Shown here piece after piece: positions 19,895-29,733 of a stretch of 64,000 bases of DNA. Each line of letters starts with the position of its first letter. Positions within the stretch are counted from its first letter, which is position 1. This DNA is from Areca catechu. Its lineage: Eukaryota > Streptophyta > Magnoliopsida > Arecales > Arecaceae. The position numbers and the translations under genes were made by a program. The notes under the pieces were generated by a model, which saw nothing but the letters and a program-made list of their open reading frames with translations, made no database searches and was not told where the DNA came from. The DNA is taken from contig CM038050.1 of assembly GCA_021397845.1 (NCBI GenBank), positions 146,257,980 through 146,321,979 of the forward strand, in the 5' to 3' direction.

Positions 19895-20449
19895 CCTCAT
19901 AGTTTGCTTTTGTATGATCTGATGTATCAGTGTTTTGTGCCTATTTTGTAAGCAATTCTGTAACTGAATACATTTGCTTTTATCTATATTGTGCCATTTT
20001 ATCTGATACCAGCTCTTAACATTTAACTTCTTAAACCCTCAAGTTAGAATATTTTGTTGTATGCACAAATTGAGGGGGAGCATATATTTTATACTTTATT
20101 GTAATTCAACATAAGTATATCTTTCACTACAACAATAAACTTTTTGATTCTTGACAAAAAGGGGGAGTAGAAGAGTAGAGTAGTATATATGTATTTATGA
20201 GACTCCGTCTTATGAGTAGAAAAGTTTATATGATTCTTATCTTTCTTGACTTATGAGAATGTTTTCACAAAAAGAAAGAAATAAATGAAAAGTAAAATCT
20301 TTTTGACTCTTGAGAATATTTTCACAAAATTTTTATGATACACTCTTGCATGAAAGGATACTTTGAAAATTTTTATTATTGCTATATTTTGCTCTTGGAC
20401 TTAATTGCATATATACTCAAGGTTTTGTCATCATCAAAAAGGGGGAGAT
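19895..20449 (+). other. E1 3' untranslated region with two polypurine tracts
   Basis: TCTGATACCA at 20002-20011 equals the 3' end of initiator tRNA and so is complementary to the element's PBS. TGACAAAAAGGGGGAGTAG (20152-20170) is a purine tract found with the same sequence in E2. CATCAAAAAGGGGGAGAT (about 20432-20449) directly precedes the LTR and is the expected PPT. No coding is visible. Confidence 0.7.
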
Positions 20450-21925
20450 TGTTGGCTTTGACTCCTTAGTTTTGATGATTAACAAAAGGTTGAGTATATG
20501 TTTGGACTAATGTTTAATCTCAAGATAAAGTTTCAGGACTTAGGTTATTCAAAAAGAGTATCATAAGGACAATGATGAAACTAAGTTTACCTGATTTGGA
20601 AATGAGCTCTTCTACCTTGAACAAGATCAAAATTCTCATAATGGACCTTCTTGTTAAGAAATATTTGACAAAAGAAACAAAGGCTTAAAGAAACTCAAGC
20701 ATGGCACGCACATCTCAAAGAGTTTCAGAAAAATTCAGATCAGAGGTCGACCACCAGAGGTCGACACCTTGTCAAAGGTCGACCACCAGAGGTCGACTCA
20801 TGAAGAAAAGGAAAGTTCAGCATGGCCGGCACGGCAAAGTCTCAGTGGCACGCTTCAGAGGTCGACCACCAGAGGTCAACACCTGTCCAGAGGTCGACAC
20901 CAGAGGTCGACTCATAGCCTGAGAATTCAAATGGGCAGAACTATGGTATTCTGAACTTTTGCCTAAACTTTACTGGAGGTCGACTCATGAGGTCGACACT
21001 TGATCCAGAGGTCGACTCATGAGGTCGACTCATGGCATAACGGCTAGTTTTTCTGAACTTCTGATTTGATTTCTAACGGCCATAAACGGCCATATTTTTG
21101 AATCTAACGGTCTTGTGGAGTTGTTTCAGCATGAATGAGGTATTTAACCTCCACCAAACTTCAAAAAAGACAAGGAGACAAAGTGAAAAGTGTTGATTCA
21201 AAGTACAAAGCCTTCAATCACTTCCAAGCAAAAAGAGTGAGAAAACCAAGAGATTCCCTAGCCAAAAAGTCTTCAATCTTTGAGGAATCCAACATTCAAG
21301 TGTTTGGCATTTAGTGAGGTCCAAAGATTCCAAGGGAAAAGGCTTGAAGAGTCTCCATCAAGAGCTTCAACGAATTTATTATTGCTCAAAAGAAGTTTGT
21401 TTAGTTTTTAATTCATTGTATTCATACTCTTTTGTCTTTGGCTAGTTTCAAGGGAACTTGAAACTAGAGTGAGGTTTGTTGGTGAGCCAATTGATAAAAC
21501 CAACTAGGGTTGCTTGTAAGCCCGAAGCCAAAACAAGTGAGTGAGGTTTGTTGGTGAGCCAATTGATAAAACCAACTAGGGTTGCTTGTAAGCCCGAAGT
21601 CAAAACAAGTGTGTAAGGTTTTGACTTGTGAGCCTGGTAAAACAAGTCGGCTGTAATCTGAAGATTATAGTGGAAATTCCCAAGTGGAGCTTGGGGAGTG
21701 GATGTAGGTGCTAGGTGCACCGAACCACTATATTTCTTGTGTGTTTGCATTGCCTTTCTCTTTAACTTCTTTAGCTCTTTAATTGCCATTTTATTTCATT
21801 GCTTCCGTTGCACAATTCTTAAAGCACTATCACTCTTCACCTTAAAACTTGATAGCACACATATTGCCTTAAATTTTTAAATACCCAATTCACCCCCCCC
21901 TCTTGGGCACCATATCTGGGCAACA
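20450..21925 (+). repeat. E1 internal SIRE-type LTR (1,476 bp)
   Basis: Starts TGTTGGCTTTGACTCC right after a PPT and ends CTGGGCAACA right before a PBS. Its last 400 bp resemble the E2 LTRs (lariat of GGTTTTGACTTGTGAGCC, CCACTATA, CCCAATTCACCCCCC). It holds a GTCGAC repeat array at about 20740-21040 and a 72-bp tandem duplication. It is the only SIRE LTR in E1; the 5' partner has been replaced by the TRIM LTR. Confidence 0.85.
21469..21612 (+). repeat. 72-bp tandem duplication in the SIRE LTR
   Basis: Two 72-bp units starting GTGAGGTTTGTTGGTGAGCC lie head to tail at 21469 and 21541, nearly identical (for example GAAGCC against GAAGTC). E2 LTRs have a looser version of this region. It is a recent local duplication. 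Confidence 0.85.
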
Positions 21926-22003
21926 AGTGGTATCAGAGCCGGAGGTCTCGGGTTCGAGTCTCCGCAGGGGGAAAAACTCGGTCGTTTCGCTGGGGGGGGG
22001 GAT
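21926..22003 (+). mobile_element. TRIM internal domain (78 bp) with PBS and PPT
   Basis: TGGTATCAGAGCC at 21928-21940 is an initiator-tRNA PBS lying two bases after an LTR end. CTGGGGGGGGGGAT at the right end is a PPT touching the 3' LTR. Between them GGTTCGAGTCT (about 21951-21961) resembles a tRNA T-arm or Pol III box B. No coding capacity. With the two 296-bp LTRs it makes a complete 670-bp TRIM. Confidence 0.75.
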
Positions 22004-22299
22004 TGTTGGCTGGGCCAGCTCGCACCCTCGTGGCTTGGCCAGTGTAGGGTCTGGGCCCACTGGGTGTGGGTGCCATCGGTAAGTCGGGTCTGGTGCCACG
22101 TCGACATCCCTTGGTTGGTGCTGCGGTGCTCGTCTCCAGCGAGCCGACTCGAGGGTGAGTACCCTGGGTTGCTCTTGCGGGGGTCGGCGGAGGGGTCGAC
22201 TCGAGTGCCCGGTTGCTGCGCTGGTTTAAGAGAGATAAACCTGCCTCTTATAATAGGGACGTTCCTTTTGTAAGAATGGTTAGGGGCATCGATCCAACA
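22004..22299 (+). repeat. E1 right TRIM LTR (296 bp)
   Basis: By eye identical to 12317-12612. It starts TGTTGG after the G-run PPT, ends CCAACA and is followed by the GGAAA duplication (22300-22304). Identity of both copies implies a recent insertion. Confidence 0.9.
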
Positions 22300-22943
22300 G
22301 GAAAGTAAATGTATACTAGCATATCCTAATCTATGGTACTATAACCAACTAGTTTTGTTGACTTTGGCTTCAGTTACAACTAGGCATTGACATCTTATAT
22401 AGGAAGATCATTAAGATCTATCATATAAATATTTTCATGTCTATATCCAATGAACATGATTTCATTGCTATTGAGTCTAGAAACAATACACAATAAAGAT
22501 TTAAAAATTAATTTAAATTCTTTATTGTAAAATTGACGAATGCTAAGTAAATTATATTTCAATCCATCTACAAGTAAAATATTTCCTATATTGATAGAGG
22601 GGGTGATACAAACTTTACCAATTCCAATGATTTTGTCCTTTCCATTATCATCAAAGGTAATATTATCTTCATTCAATGCTTTAAGAGATGTAAATTACTT
22701 TATATCTCTAGTCATGCATCTTGAGTAACTATAATCTAGATACTACAAACTTTTCTTCTCCTTGGTTCCAAGATACACCTACAAAAGTAATCAAGTAAAA
22801 ATTTTAGGTACCCAAGCTATCTTGAATATTTTAGGATTAGTAGAGGTGATTTCTTTTGAAATCCAAACTATCTTTGATTCTTTAGTTTCTTATGATCACA
22901 TAAATAAGCTTTATATCCTAATCTACCACAACAATGACATGTG
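22300..22943 (-). pseudogene. pol: E4 pol, protease and GAG-pre-integrase part
   Basis: On the minus strand this is the upstream part of E4 pol: a degenerate protease region near 22720-22740, then NITFDDNGKDKIIGIGK (from 22676) and LVDGLKYNLLSIRQF, up to the E1 insertion. The gag-pol TGA (ACT TGA TTA) lies near 22795 and is followed by a T-rich tract and TAG. Several stops disrupt it. Confidence 0.7.
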
Positions 22944-23140
22944 TGTAGAAACTTGAATTCTTGTGTATTATTACACTTGGGATTCATCCCATTAAATATA
23001 CACTTGATGATATACATAAGGTAAATGCCTACCAAAATATCCTAAGTAGGATTAACCAAACATGGTTACATATCAATACATCCCATATATGAACATCTAA
23101 ACATTGAAGGATATCTCTTAGGTAGGAAAGATATTTAACA
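22944..23140 (-). repeat. E5 3' LTR (197 bp)
   Basis: In minus sense it starts TGTTAAATATCTTTCC after the purine run GTTTGAGAGGGGA (23141-23155). About 35 bp of its start recur at the right end of E5, which identifies both as LTR. Confidence 0.75.
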
Positions 23141-23218
23141 TCCCCTCTCAAACTGAAGATGCTTCTTGCAGATGAAGTTTGGAGAGAAGGTAGCAGAAGC
23201 GCTCCTTGGCATGAGACT

Positions 23219-23640
23219 TTATAAGTTAATCAGCAATTTGATTGGTTGAGGAGATATGATGTAGATTAATAGTCCGCTGCTGATAGTGGTGGCGAGTAAA
23301 GTGACAGTCAATTTCAATATATTTAGTACGCTCATAGAAGACATCATTGCATGTGATTTGGATAGCACTATGGCTATCACAATAAATGGGCGTTGGAGAG
23401 GATAGATGTATGCCCATATCATTAAGTAGCCAGCGAAGCAAGACAATCTCAACAGTAGTATGAGCAAGGGCACGGTATTTAGCTTCTGCGCTGGAGCGAG
23501 ACACAACTGATTATTTTTACTTTTCCAAGCAATCAGTGAGTTTTTCAAAAATATGCAATATCCAGTTATAGAGCGTTGATCAGTGATATCTTGAGCCCAA
23601 TCTGAATCAGAGTATGCATGAAGATTTAGATCATAAGAGG
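23219..23640 (-). pseudogene. E5 RNase H remnant
   Basis: Minus-strand reading gives YSDSDWAQDITDQRSITGYC, then SSAEAKYRALAHTT and YCDSHSAIQI, the Copia RNase H signature with its catalytic Asp and Glu. One frameshift near 23505 separates two frames. It directly follows integrase sequence because the RT has been deleted. Confidence 0.8.
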
Positions 23641-24275
23641 AAAGAAGTAGCCTATGATATAGCGAGTGAAATCATCAATGAAAATAATATAATAAGCAGA
23701 ACCACCCATAGAGGATATAGGGGCAGGACCCCATATATCAGAGTAAATAAGATCAAAAGGAGCAGTAGTAGTGGAGTGACTTAAAGAAAAAGGTAAGGCG
23801 GATTGTTTTGATAGTTTGCAATGAACACAACATGGTTCTTTTATTACAGAGATAGAACCAAGCAAACCTTTATTAATTAATTGAGATAACTTTAAAAATG
23901 AAAGATGACCTAAATGATCGTGCCAAGACATAAAAGAAGAATTATTAGTGGAAACAACAACGACAGAGTGAGTACCAAAACTAGGAGAAACATAAAGCAT
24001 ATCCAAAACAAAAAGTTGACCAATCTTATAACCTGTCCCAACTTTCTTCCTCGTCGAGCAATCCTGCACAACATAACCAGAAGGAGACAATATAACTGTA
24101 AGTCCTTTGTCACATAATTGGCTAATAAAAATAGGATTCATAGAAAGTTTAGTAGTAAGAAGAACATCAGAAATGTATAGGTTAGGAAAGTGAATGGTTC
24201 CACGATGGCTAGCAGTAATGAGTGATCCATTTGTAGTTTGAATATGGGGTGGAAAAGGAAGAGAGGTGCCGGTAC
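23626..24275 (-). pseudogene. E5 protease end, GAG-pre-integrase and integrase N-terminus
   Basis: Minus-strand reading passes through ISDVLLTTKLSMNP, then the zinc region WHDHLGHLSF with CCVHCKLSKQSALPF, then LIYSDIWGPAP and YYIIFIDDFTRY, the first part of the integrase core. The frame 23626-24141 is open for 171 codons. It ends at the deletion junction with RNase H. The protease active site is not present. Confidence 0.8.
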
Positions 24276-24318
24276 ATGGAAGGATATCTCTTAGGTAGGA
24301 AAGATGTTTAATAATGTG

Positions 24319-25891
24319 ATGCTAGAAGATGCAAGAACAAAGAAATTTTTGAAATACTTTTGTTGTTTTTATTATTTAAAATCTAATCCAGTTTTGTTAA
24401 AAATAGCTCTTCGATTATTCAAAAGCATTTCAACTTTTTTGGAGCTATATACGAATGTTTCAACAAATGGTTTAACTTTATCAAGTTCTTATTTTAAGTT
24501 CTTATTTTCTTTGGTTAATATTTTATTTTTTTAAAAGCTTTTCATTTATTAATGCTAGCTTTTACTTTTTCAAATTCTTATTTTCTTTGATTAAGCTTTT
24601 ATTTACTTTTGTTAATTCTTCCTTTTCAATAGTTAAGATAAACTTTTGATCCTTCAACTCTTAGTATTCTTGAGTCAAGATATCATTATCTTTTAATAAT
24701 TTTTTATTTGCACTAGTTAACTCAAGAACTTATTTCTTTATTTCTTTATTTTTTTACTTTTAGCTTCTTAAAATCATCCATGAGTTCAGTAAAGACATCT
24801 TATAATTCTTCACATGTAAAATCAACTTCGACTTTGTCTCTTTCTCATGGGCTATAAAGTATAGGTTTGTAACCTTTTACATTTCTTCATCGGAGCTGGA
24901 GTTCTTACTCTCACATCATGTGCCATCATTGCCCTTTTCTTTTACTTCTTAAAGGTTTTCTTGAGAAGGCGACAGTCCATCTTATAGTGATTTGACTTCT
25001 TGCATTTGAAGCAAATATATTGTTCTTTCTCTCCTTTTCATTTTCCTTGCTCGACTCTTCTTTATGAGGCTTCTTCTTGTAGCAATGCTGAACCTTCTAA
25101 ACTTCCTTGATATAAGGACCATTTCATCATTTCATCATCTTCATCTCCCTTATCCGAGTCTTCACTAGATTCTTCTTTAGTAGTTGTAGACTTGAGGATA
25201 ATAATCTTCTTTTTTTCTCATTTTTGGCCATCTTTTACTTCAAGGATAACTCATAGGTTATAAGAGAACCTAAAAGTTGCTTAAGAAAAAGTATGTCAAC
25301 ATCTTTGGCCTCTTGTATGGTGGTGACCTTCGCATCCCACGCGGTTAGAAGAGATCTAAGAATTTTATTAACAAGTTCAATATTAGAGAAGGCTTGTCCA
25401 AACTTTTCAAACTGTTTATAATGTTAGTAAATCTAATATATATTTCAGTTATAGATTCACCGGGCTCCATCCTAAACATTTTATAAGTATGAACAAGCAT
25501 ATTTATCTTAGATTATTTTACTTGATTAGTACCCTTATGGGTAATTTCAAGTGTATCCCATTTTTTTTTTGGCTAAAGAACAAGTAGAAGTTCTATTGAA
25601 TTTACTAGGATCTAAGGTATAATAAAGTAACTTCATGGCTTTAGCATTCAATTGAGCTTGTTTTATGCCTTGCTCATCCCAATCATTCTCAAGTTTGGAA
25701 ACAATAATACCATCTGTTATGATTATAGATTTGTGAGGGCCTCTAGTGATAGTCTTCCAAAGATTATAGTCTATGGCTTGTTTGTAAATGCACATGAGAG
25801 CTTTCCAATATGTATAGTTTATCCCATTGAACAAAAGTAAATGGTTTGAAGCTTGCCCCTCGGTAACATAAGCTCCAAATTGGACTACCAT
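24319..25891 (-). pseudogene. gag: E4 gag
   Basis: The minus-strand ATG at 25889-25891 begins a gag like that of E1: VTEGQASNHLLLFNGINYTYW, the LNAKAMKLLYYTLDPSKFNR segment and a degenerate zinc knuckle near 24990-25020. A Lys/Glu-rich coiled-coil region lies about 24340-24760. The frame breaks after 114 codons and many times later. E5 interrupts its end. Confidence 0.75.
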
Positions 25892-25933
25892 CTGATCTTT
25901 GACTCTAGATAGTTAGATCAAATTTGCTAAGTG

Positions 25934-25951
25934 CCAAACTCTAATACCACT
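25934..25951 (-). promoter_or_regulatory. E4 primer-binding site, mutated
   Basis: In minus sense AGTGGTATTAGAGTTTGG follows the LTR end CAACA. It differs from TGGTATCAGAGC by C-to-T type changes, which is consistent with age. Confidence 0.75.
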
Positions 25952-27467
25952 TGTTGCCTAGCAAGCAACCCAAGAGGGGTATAAATTATATTTTTCAAAA
26001 TTTTTAATAAGTATGTGCTGAATTTGAAAAATAGTAAAATAATATTACAATATATGTATGCAGATTATAACTATATGTAATGTTTGATAAAGGAAGAATA
26101 TGAGAGCAAGCCACAACAAATATACAAGATTTATAGTGATTCGATGCAACCCAAGCATCTACGTCCACTTTCCAAGAATATCTTAGAAATTTCACTATAA
26201 TCTTTCAAGATTACAGTAAGTCTTTTAGGCTCATAAACCTAATTCGATTAATTTTTTTTAGGCTCACCAACCATAACCTTACAACAAGCCAACACTAGGC
26301 TTACAATCTAATTCCAAGGCTTAGATATGCATATCCCTTAGTTTCAATCCATTTGAAACTAGTTACAACTCAAAAACAAAGTACAAGGAGTAATGAAATC
26401 AAAAGATCTCAAAAATAGAAAAAATAAAGTCAATGAAGCTTATGGAAGAATCTTTGAGTTGTATTCTTCAATGGAAAGTCTCTAATGATGCAATAATTAC
26501 TAGTTGTTGAATTAATGGCACATTCTTTAAAAACTAGGCTTTTATTTGGATGCTTGTATTTTGAAAGATTCTCTCGTGGAATATTTACTTTATCTTTGAT
26601 TCTCTTACTCCTTCAACGTGTTTGGTGAAGAATAAATATACTTAAAATCTTCAAAAAATTGTTTATAACCATTAGAGAGTGAAAGTAGCCATTTGGACCT
26701 TTGTATCACTTTCTACAGTTCAGAAAATATAATCATTATTATGCTGTTTGAAGCTGAAGTGTCCATACTTAAGTCTTTGAGTTAACATCTTAAGTCGATA
26801 TTTAAAGTCCAGGTATCGATACTTGAGCCTATGCCAAAAATTATATTCTCTATTATTTCCTATGGCATTGATACTTGAAACTTGACCTAACTTTTGAGTC
26901 GATCCATGAGTCAATTCTTTAAATCTAAGTGTCGACACTTGAGTATATGCCAAAAATCCTGCTTTCTATTATTTTTGATGGCTTTGATACCTGGAGCCTG
27001 AGCTGATCCTTGAGTCGATACTTGAACAGTAAGTATTGACACTTGGAATATGTTGGTTGAAACTTTGTGTGCCAATATATTTTTTCTCTAAGTCTTTTTT
27101 GAGGGTCGACATTTCACTTTATTAAGTCGATACTTCACTCACTGAGTTGACACTTCACTTCATTGAGTCGATACTTGAGTCACACAACTTGAAAAATACA
27201 TGCCAAACTCTGAAATTTGAAGTGTTAATGTAATTTCTTCCATTTCAGATCTTAATTTCTCGATAAAACATGGTTTTCTTGGCCTTTCCACTTGTGAAGC
27301 ATCTAAAAACATATAATTCTCTTGCTTTAGGGTTGATTATTTTAGTTTATCTTCTATTAGATTTGAAGAGTACCTAAAATATTTATCTCATAACTCTAAC
27401 AAAATATTAATGCCTCGTATATACTCAAATATTTTGTTATTTATCAAAATCAAAGCTGAAGTCAACA
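25952..27467 (-). repeat. E4 5' LTR (1,516 bp)
   Basis: In minus sense it starts TGTTGACTTCAGC and ends GCTAGGCAACA next to the PBS. It contains degenerate GTCGATACTTGA-type repeats at about 26755-27180. The flanking TTGTT (27468-27472) is the expected right target duplication. Confidence 0.8.
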
Positions 27468-27472
27468 TTGTT

Positions 27473-28200
27473 GCCCTTCCACATTTAAATGTGATTAAAA
27501 TTTAGTTGGAAGATAGCTTCATTAACTGGTTTCACGGGGCATGGACTCCAGGCTCGTGGGGTTTAAGATATTAGGGAGGAGTTAATTAGCACCAAGGAAT
27601 TCTGATCTTAATTCCTCTTGTCACCAATTCTGGTCTAGCACCCCTCCTCCCATCCTTCCTTTCACACATGCCTAAAACAAGTTTAGATCCATAGAGAGAG
27701 AAGGGTAGAAGAAGAAGAAAAGGGTTTCTTCCTCCTACGGCTTCCTATTTCCCTTTTCCTTTGAATCAGCATGAAAGAATTTCACATAGGGTTCCAACCA
27801 AATCTTTTTCTTTTAGTTTTTGAAGAAGAAGATTATATCAAAGTCCAAGAAGTGAGATCTACAAGATTTTAGTACCTTGGTAGCCTCGGAGCTCCTTATC
27901 GGCATCATCTCCATATGAATACTCTTGTACTGCTATGATGAGAACTTGAGATATCTATGAATCTGTTCTAGTAAAGAAGATGGAGTAGCACAACAGGTAG
28001 GTGATTCAATCACCAATTTACTTTGATTTCTGATACAATGTATTTTATTTTCAGCATATTTAAATAGATTCTAAGTGATTCTAGAGATTAGATCTTGCAT
28101 GCTTAGATTTTAAAAACATTTTCAAATTAGCTTCCGCTCTATATTTTGTTGAAACCTAAATTTTCTGCACCCTGATCCCACGCTATGTTAGAGACCCTAT
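27473..28200 (+). mobile_element. Fragment of another LTR
   Basis: The sequence resembles the 3' part of the solo LTR at 1635-3707 in its end (AGCTTCCGCTCTATATTTTG near 28130) and its general composition. The start is cut by E4. The right end is uncertain (around 28165-28200). No coding. Confidence 0.35.
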
Positions 28201-29084
28201 GAAGTAGAAGTTTCTCCTATGTGCCTTACAGGCGTTAGTAAGTCTAGAACCGTCAACCTTTTTGATGCACTTATTATTTGTCCAATACCATCCATACTTA
28301 AATTCCATTATCCTTATTATGCGTTCTCTCATCAAGAGAACTTTGTTGTGCATTGTCCTAATGGTTCAAGAATATTCTTGGATTTCTCACCTTGGGCTTC
28401 AAACTTTTTAATCTTGAAATTCATTGGTTTATACTGAAGCATATTTAGAATAAGAAACCCAAGGTAGGTTAAGACCTCTACCTTCCTCACGCCTATTCCC
28501 TCCCAACCATGGGGTGACGACTGCGGGGCCTTAGCATTAGCGAAGGACGCACGTCTCTCAAAAAGAAAGTAAAGTAGGTGATTTCTTTTAATCAGATCTT
28601 CCAACATTATACATGGTTGCTTCTTGTATACATGTTTAAAGAGCCAAGATTCATGCATGAAGTTGGATGCTAGAGAAATTAACATAGCAAGTGACTGCCT
28701 CCTTTTTTTTTTTTTTTAGTATACTGTTATGTTTTCATCTCTTGTGAGATGACGTTGCATGGATTCTTGTGTGTGTCTCATAGAAAACCCAAACGAATTA
28801 TGCATCTTCAATTATTTGATATCCTTGTGCAAACAATTAATAATTTTAATTATTATTTTGCTTTTGTTTATTAATTAATAATAATATTATTATTTTGCTT
28901 ATCTTATATGATTCTTGAAATAAAATAATTGATTGGTGACCAAGGTTTTCATTTCTACCAAGAACTTGATTTGTATCAATATTTGAGAATCTCTTGTATG
29001 ATATACATCTAAATTTAAAATTGCAGCCCTATTATCTCACCTAATGTGGATTGACAAAATCTCAAATATTTACGGATATGGTAT
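28201..29084. other. Unassigned DNA
   Basis: No convincing gene or repeat boundary is visible. There is a T-run of about 15 bases near 28706 and AT-rich sequence at 28800-28920. A 117-codon minus-strand frame (28332-28685) has no recognisable domain. Confidence 0.4.
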
Positions 29085-29649
29085 TGTTATACACAACCAG
29101 CCTCCCTTCGAACCAAACCGGGTCCGACCGATCCACCAGAGGTCCGACCGACCCTTCAGCTAGGTCTGACCGACCCACTTTAGCCAGGCCCATATCGGTC
29201 CAAAACAGACCGCTCCAAGGATAGCCCGGAGGTCCTAGAGGCTCCTTCCAGCTGGTACCAGAATTATGTTATAACAGATTTTTGACATCTCAGCACCACT
29301 ACTCTGAGATCCCACGACGCCACTCCCTCCTGGTGCCACTAGGTCACTACCAAGATTCCTCTAAGGGCAAATTGGCCATTTCCAGCATAGCCCTCAACAG
29401 ATTCTGGTAAAGTTCCATGCCTATATAAGGTAAAAGGGGGATCCCGAGGTAAGTAGGCTCTTCTTCTTCACGAGCTATCTCCTTTGTGATCCGTCTATTC
29501 TGTTGCTCCAAGTCTACCACTGACTTAGCCATCAGAGTGTCCCCGCTGGAACACCACCGACCCGTGGGACCTTTTTTGCAGGAACCGGAAGACACGCACT
29601 CCAGCAAGCCTGGTTGAGAGAGCCTGATCTGGGAGATTTAGCAGCAACA
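29085..29649 (+). repeat. Gypsy-1 5' LTR (565 bp)
   Basis: Starts TGTTATACACAACC and ends GCAGCAACA. A TATATAAGG box lies near 29421. The U5 motif GACTTAGCCATCAGAGTGTC (29521-29540) is shared with the other Gypsy LTRs here. Repeats of CCGACCGA occur near 29130. Confidence 0.7.
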
Positions 29650-29651
29650 GA

Positions 29652-29669
29652 TTGGTGCTAGAGGAAGGG
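29652..29669 (+). promoter_or_regulatory. Gypsy-1 primer-binding site
   Basis: TTGGTGCTAGAGGAAGGG lies two bases after the LTR. It is unlike the initiator-tRNA site and resembles the TTGGCGCTAGA-type sites I know from Tat-lineage elements. Confidence 0.55.
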
Positions 29670-29733
29670 CCCTCGGCTGAACCTTTGCCCTTGTGTTCCT
29701 TCTTTGAAAGGAGGGACCCACCGCTAGACAAGA

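Larger units (their letters stand above)
12317..22299 (+). mobile_element. E1: composite TRIM / SIRE-like Copia element
   Basis: The 9,983-bp element is bounded by 296-bp LTRs that look identical over their whole length and by the TSD GGAAA. The order is short LTR, SIRE PBS and leader, gag, pol, third ORF, SIRE PPT, a complete 1,476-bp SIRE LTR, a 78-bp segment with its own PBS and PPT, and short LTR. Removing 12613-21925 leaves a perfect 670-bp TRIM (296 + 78 + 296). The removed 9,313 bp equals a SIRE internal region plus one LTR. In E2 the same leader (CACCGGTACTCTCTTG) follows a 1.46-kb LTR, so the short LTR is foreign to the SIRE part. Confidence 0.85.
22944..24313 (-). mobile_element. 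E5: internally deleted Ale/Retrofit-like Copia
   Basis: The 1,370-bp element is flanked by ATGTG on both sides (22939-22943 and 24314-24318). The minus strand has a complete 197-bp 3' LTR (22944-23140), a PPT, an RNase H remnant, a GAG-pre-integrase and integrase N-terminus, and 38 bp of 5' LTR start (24276-24313). One deletion removed the rest of the 5' LTR, gag and the protease start. A second joined the integrase to RNase H near 23640, removing the integrase core and RT. Short LTRs and the coding motifs suit the Ale/Retrofit lineage, not SIRE. Confidence 0.8.
7143..27467 (-). mobile_element. E4: degenerate SIRE-like Copia, interrupted twice
   Basis: A 5' LTR at 25952-27467 and a truncated 3' LTR at 7143-7481 share long similarity (for example TTAGGGTTGAT and the ATACTCAAATATTTTGTTAT stretch). 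Between them on the minus strand come gag, protease, integrase, RT, RNase H and a third-ORF remnant. All frames are broken by many stops. The element is split at 12312/12317 by E1 and at 22943/22944 by E5. Removing both, with one copy of each TSD, restores continuous homology to E2. The right flank begins TTGTT, the expected TSD; the left LTR end is missing. It is older than its two guests. Confidence 0.8.

Noticed and set aside
21926..21970. A tRNA gene suggested by GGTTCGAGTCT
   Set aside because: No acceptor stem, D-arm or anticodon arm can be formed; the segment is a TRIM internal domain.
12317..22299. E1 as an ordinary Copia element with 296-bp LTRs
   Set aside because: A second PBS and PPT and a full 1,476-bp LTR lie inside, and E2 shows that the same leader belongs behind a 1.46-kb LTR.
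28332..28685. 117-codon minus-strand frame as a host gene
   Set aside because: No domain, low complexity and no conserved neighbours; it could not be supported.
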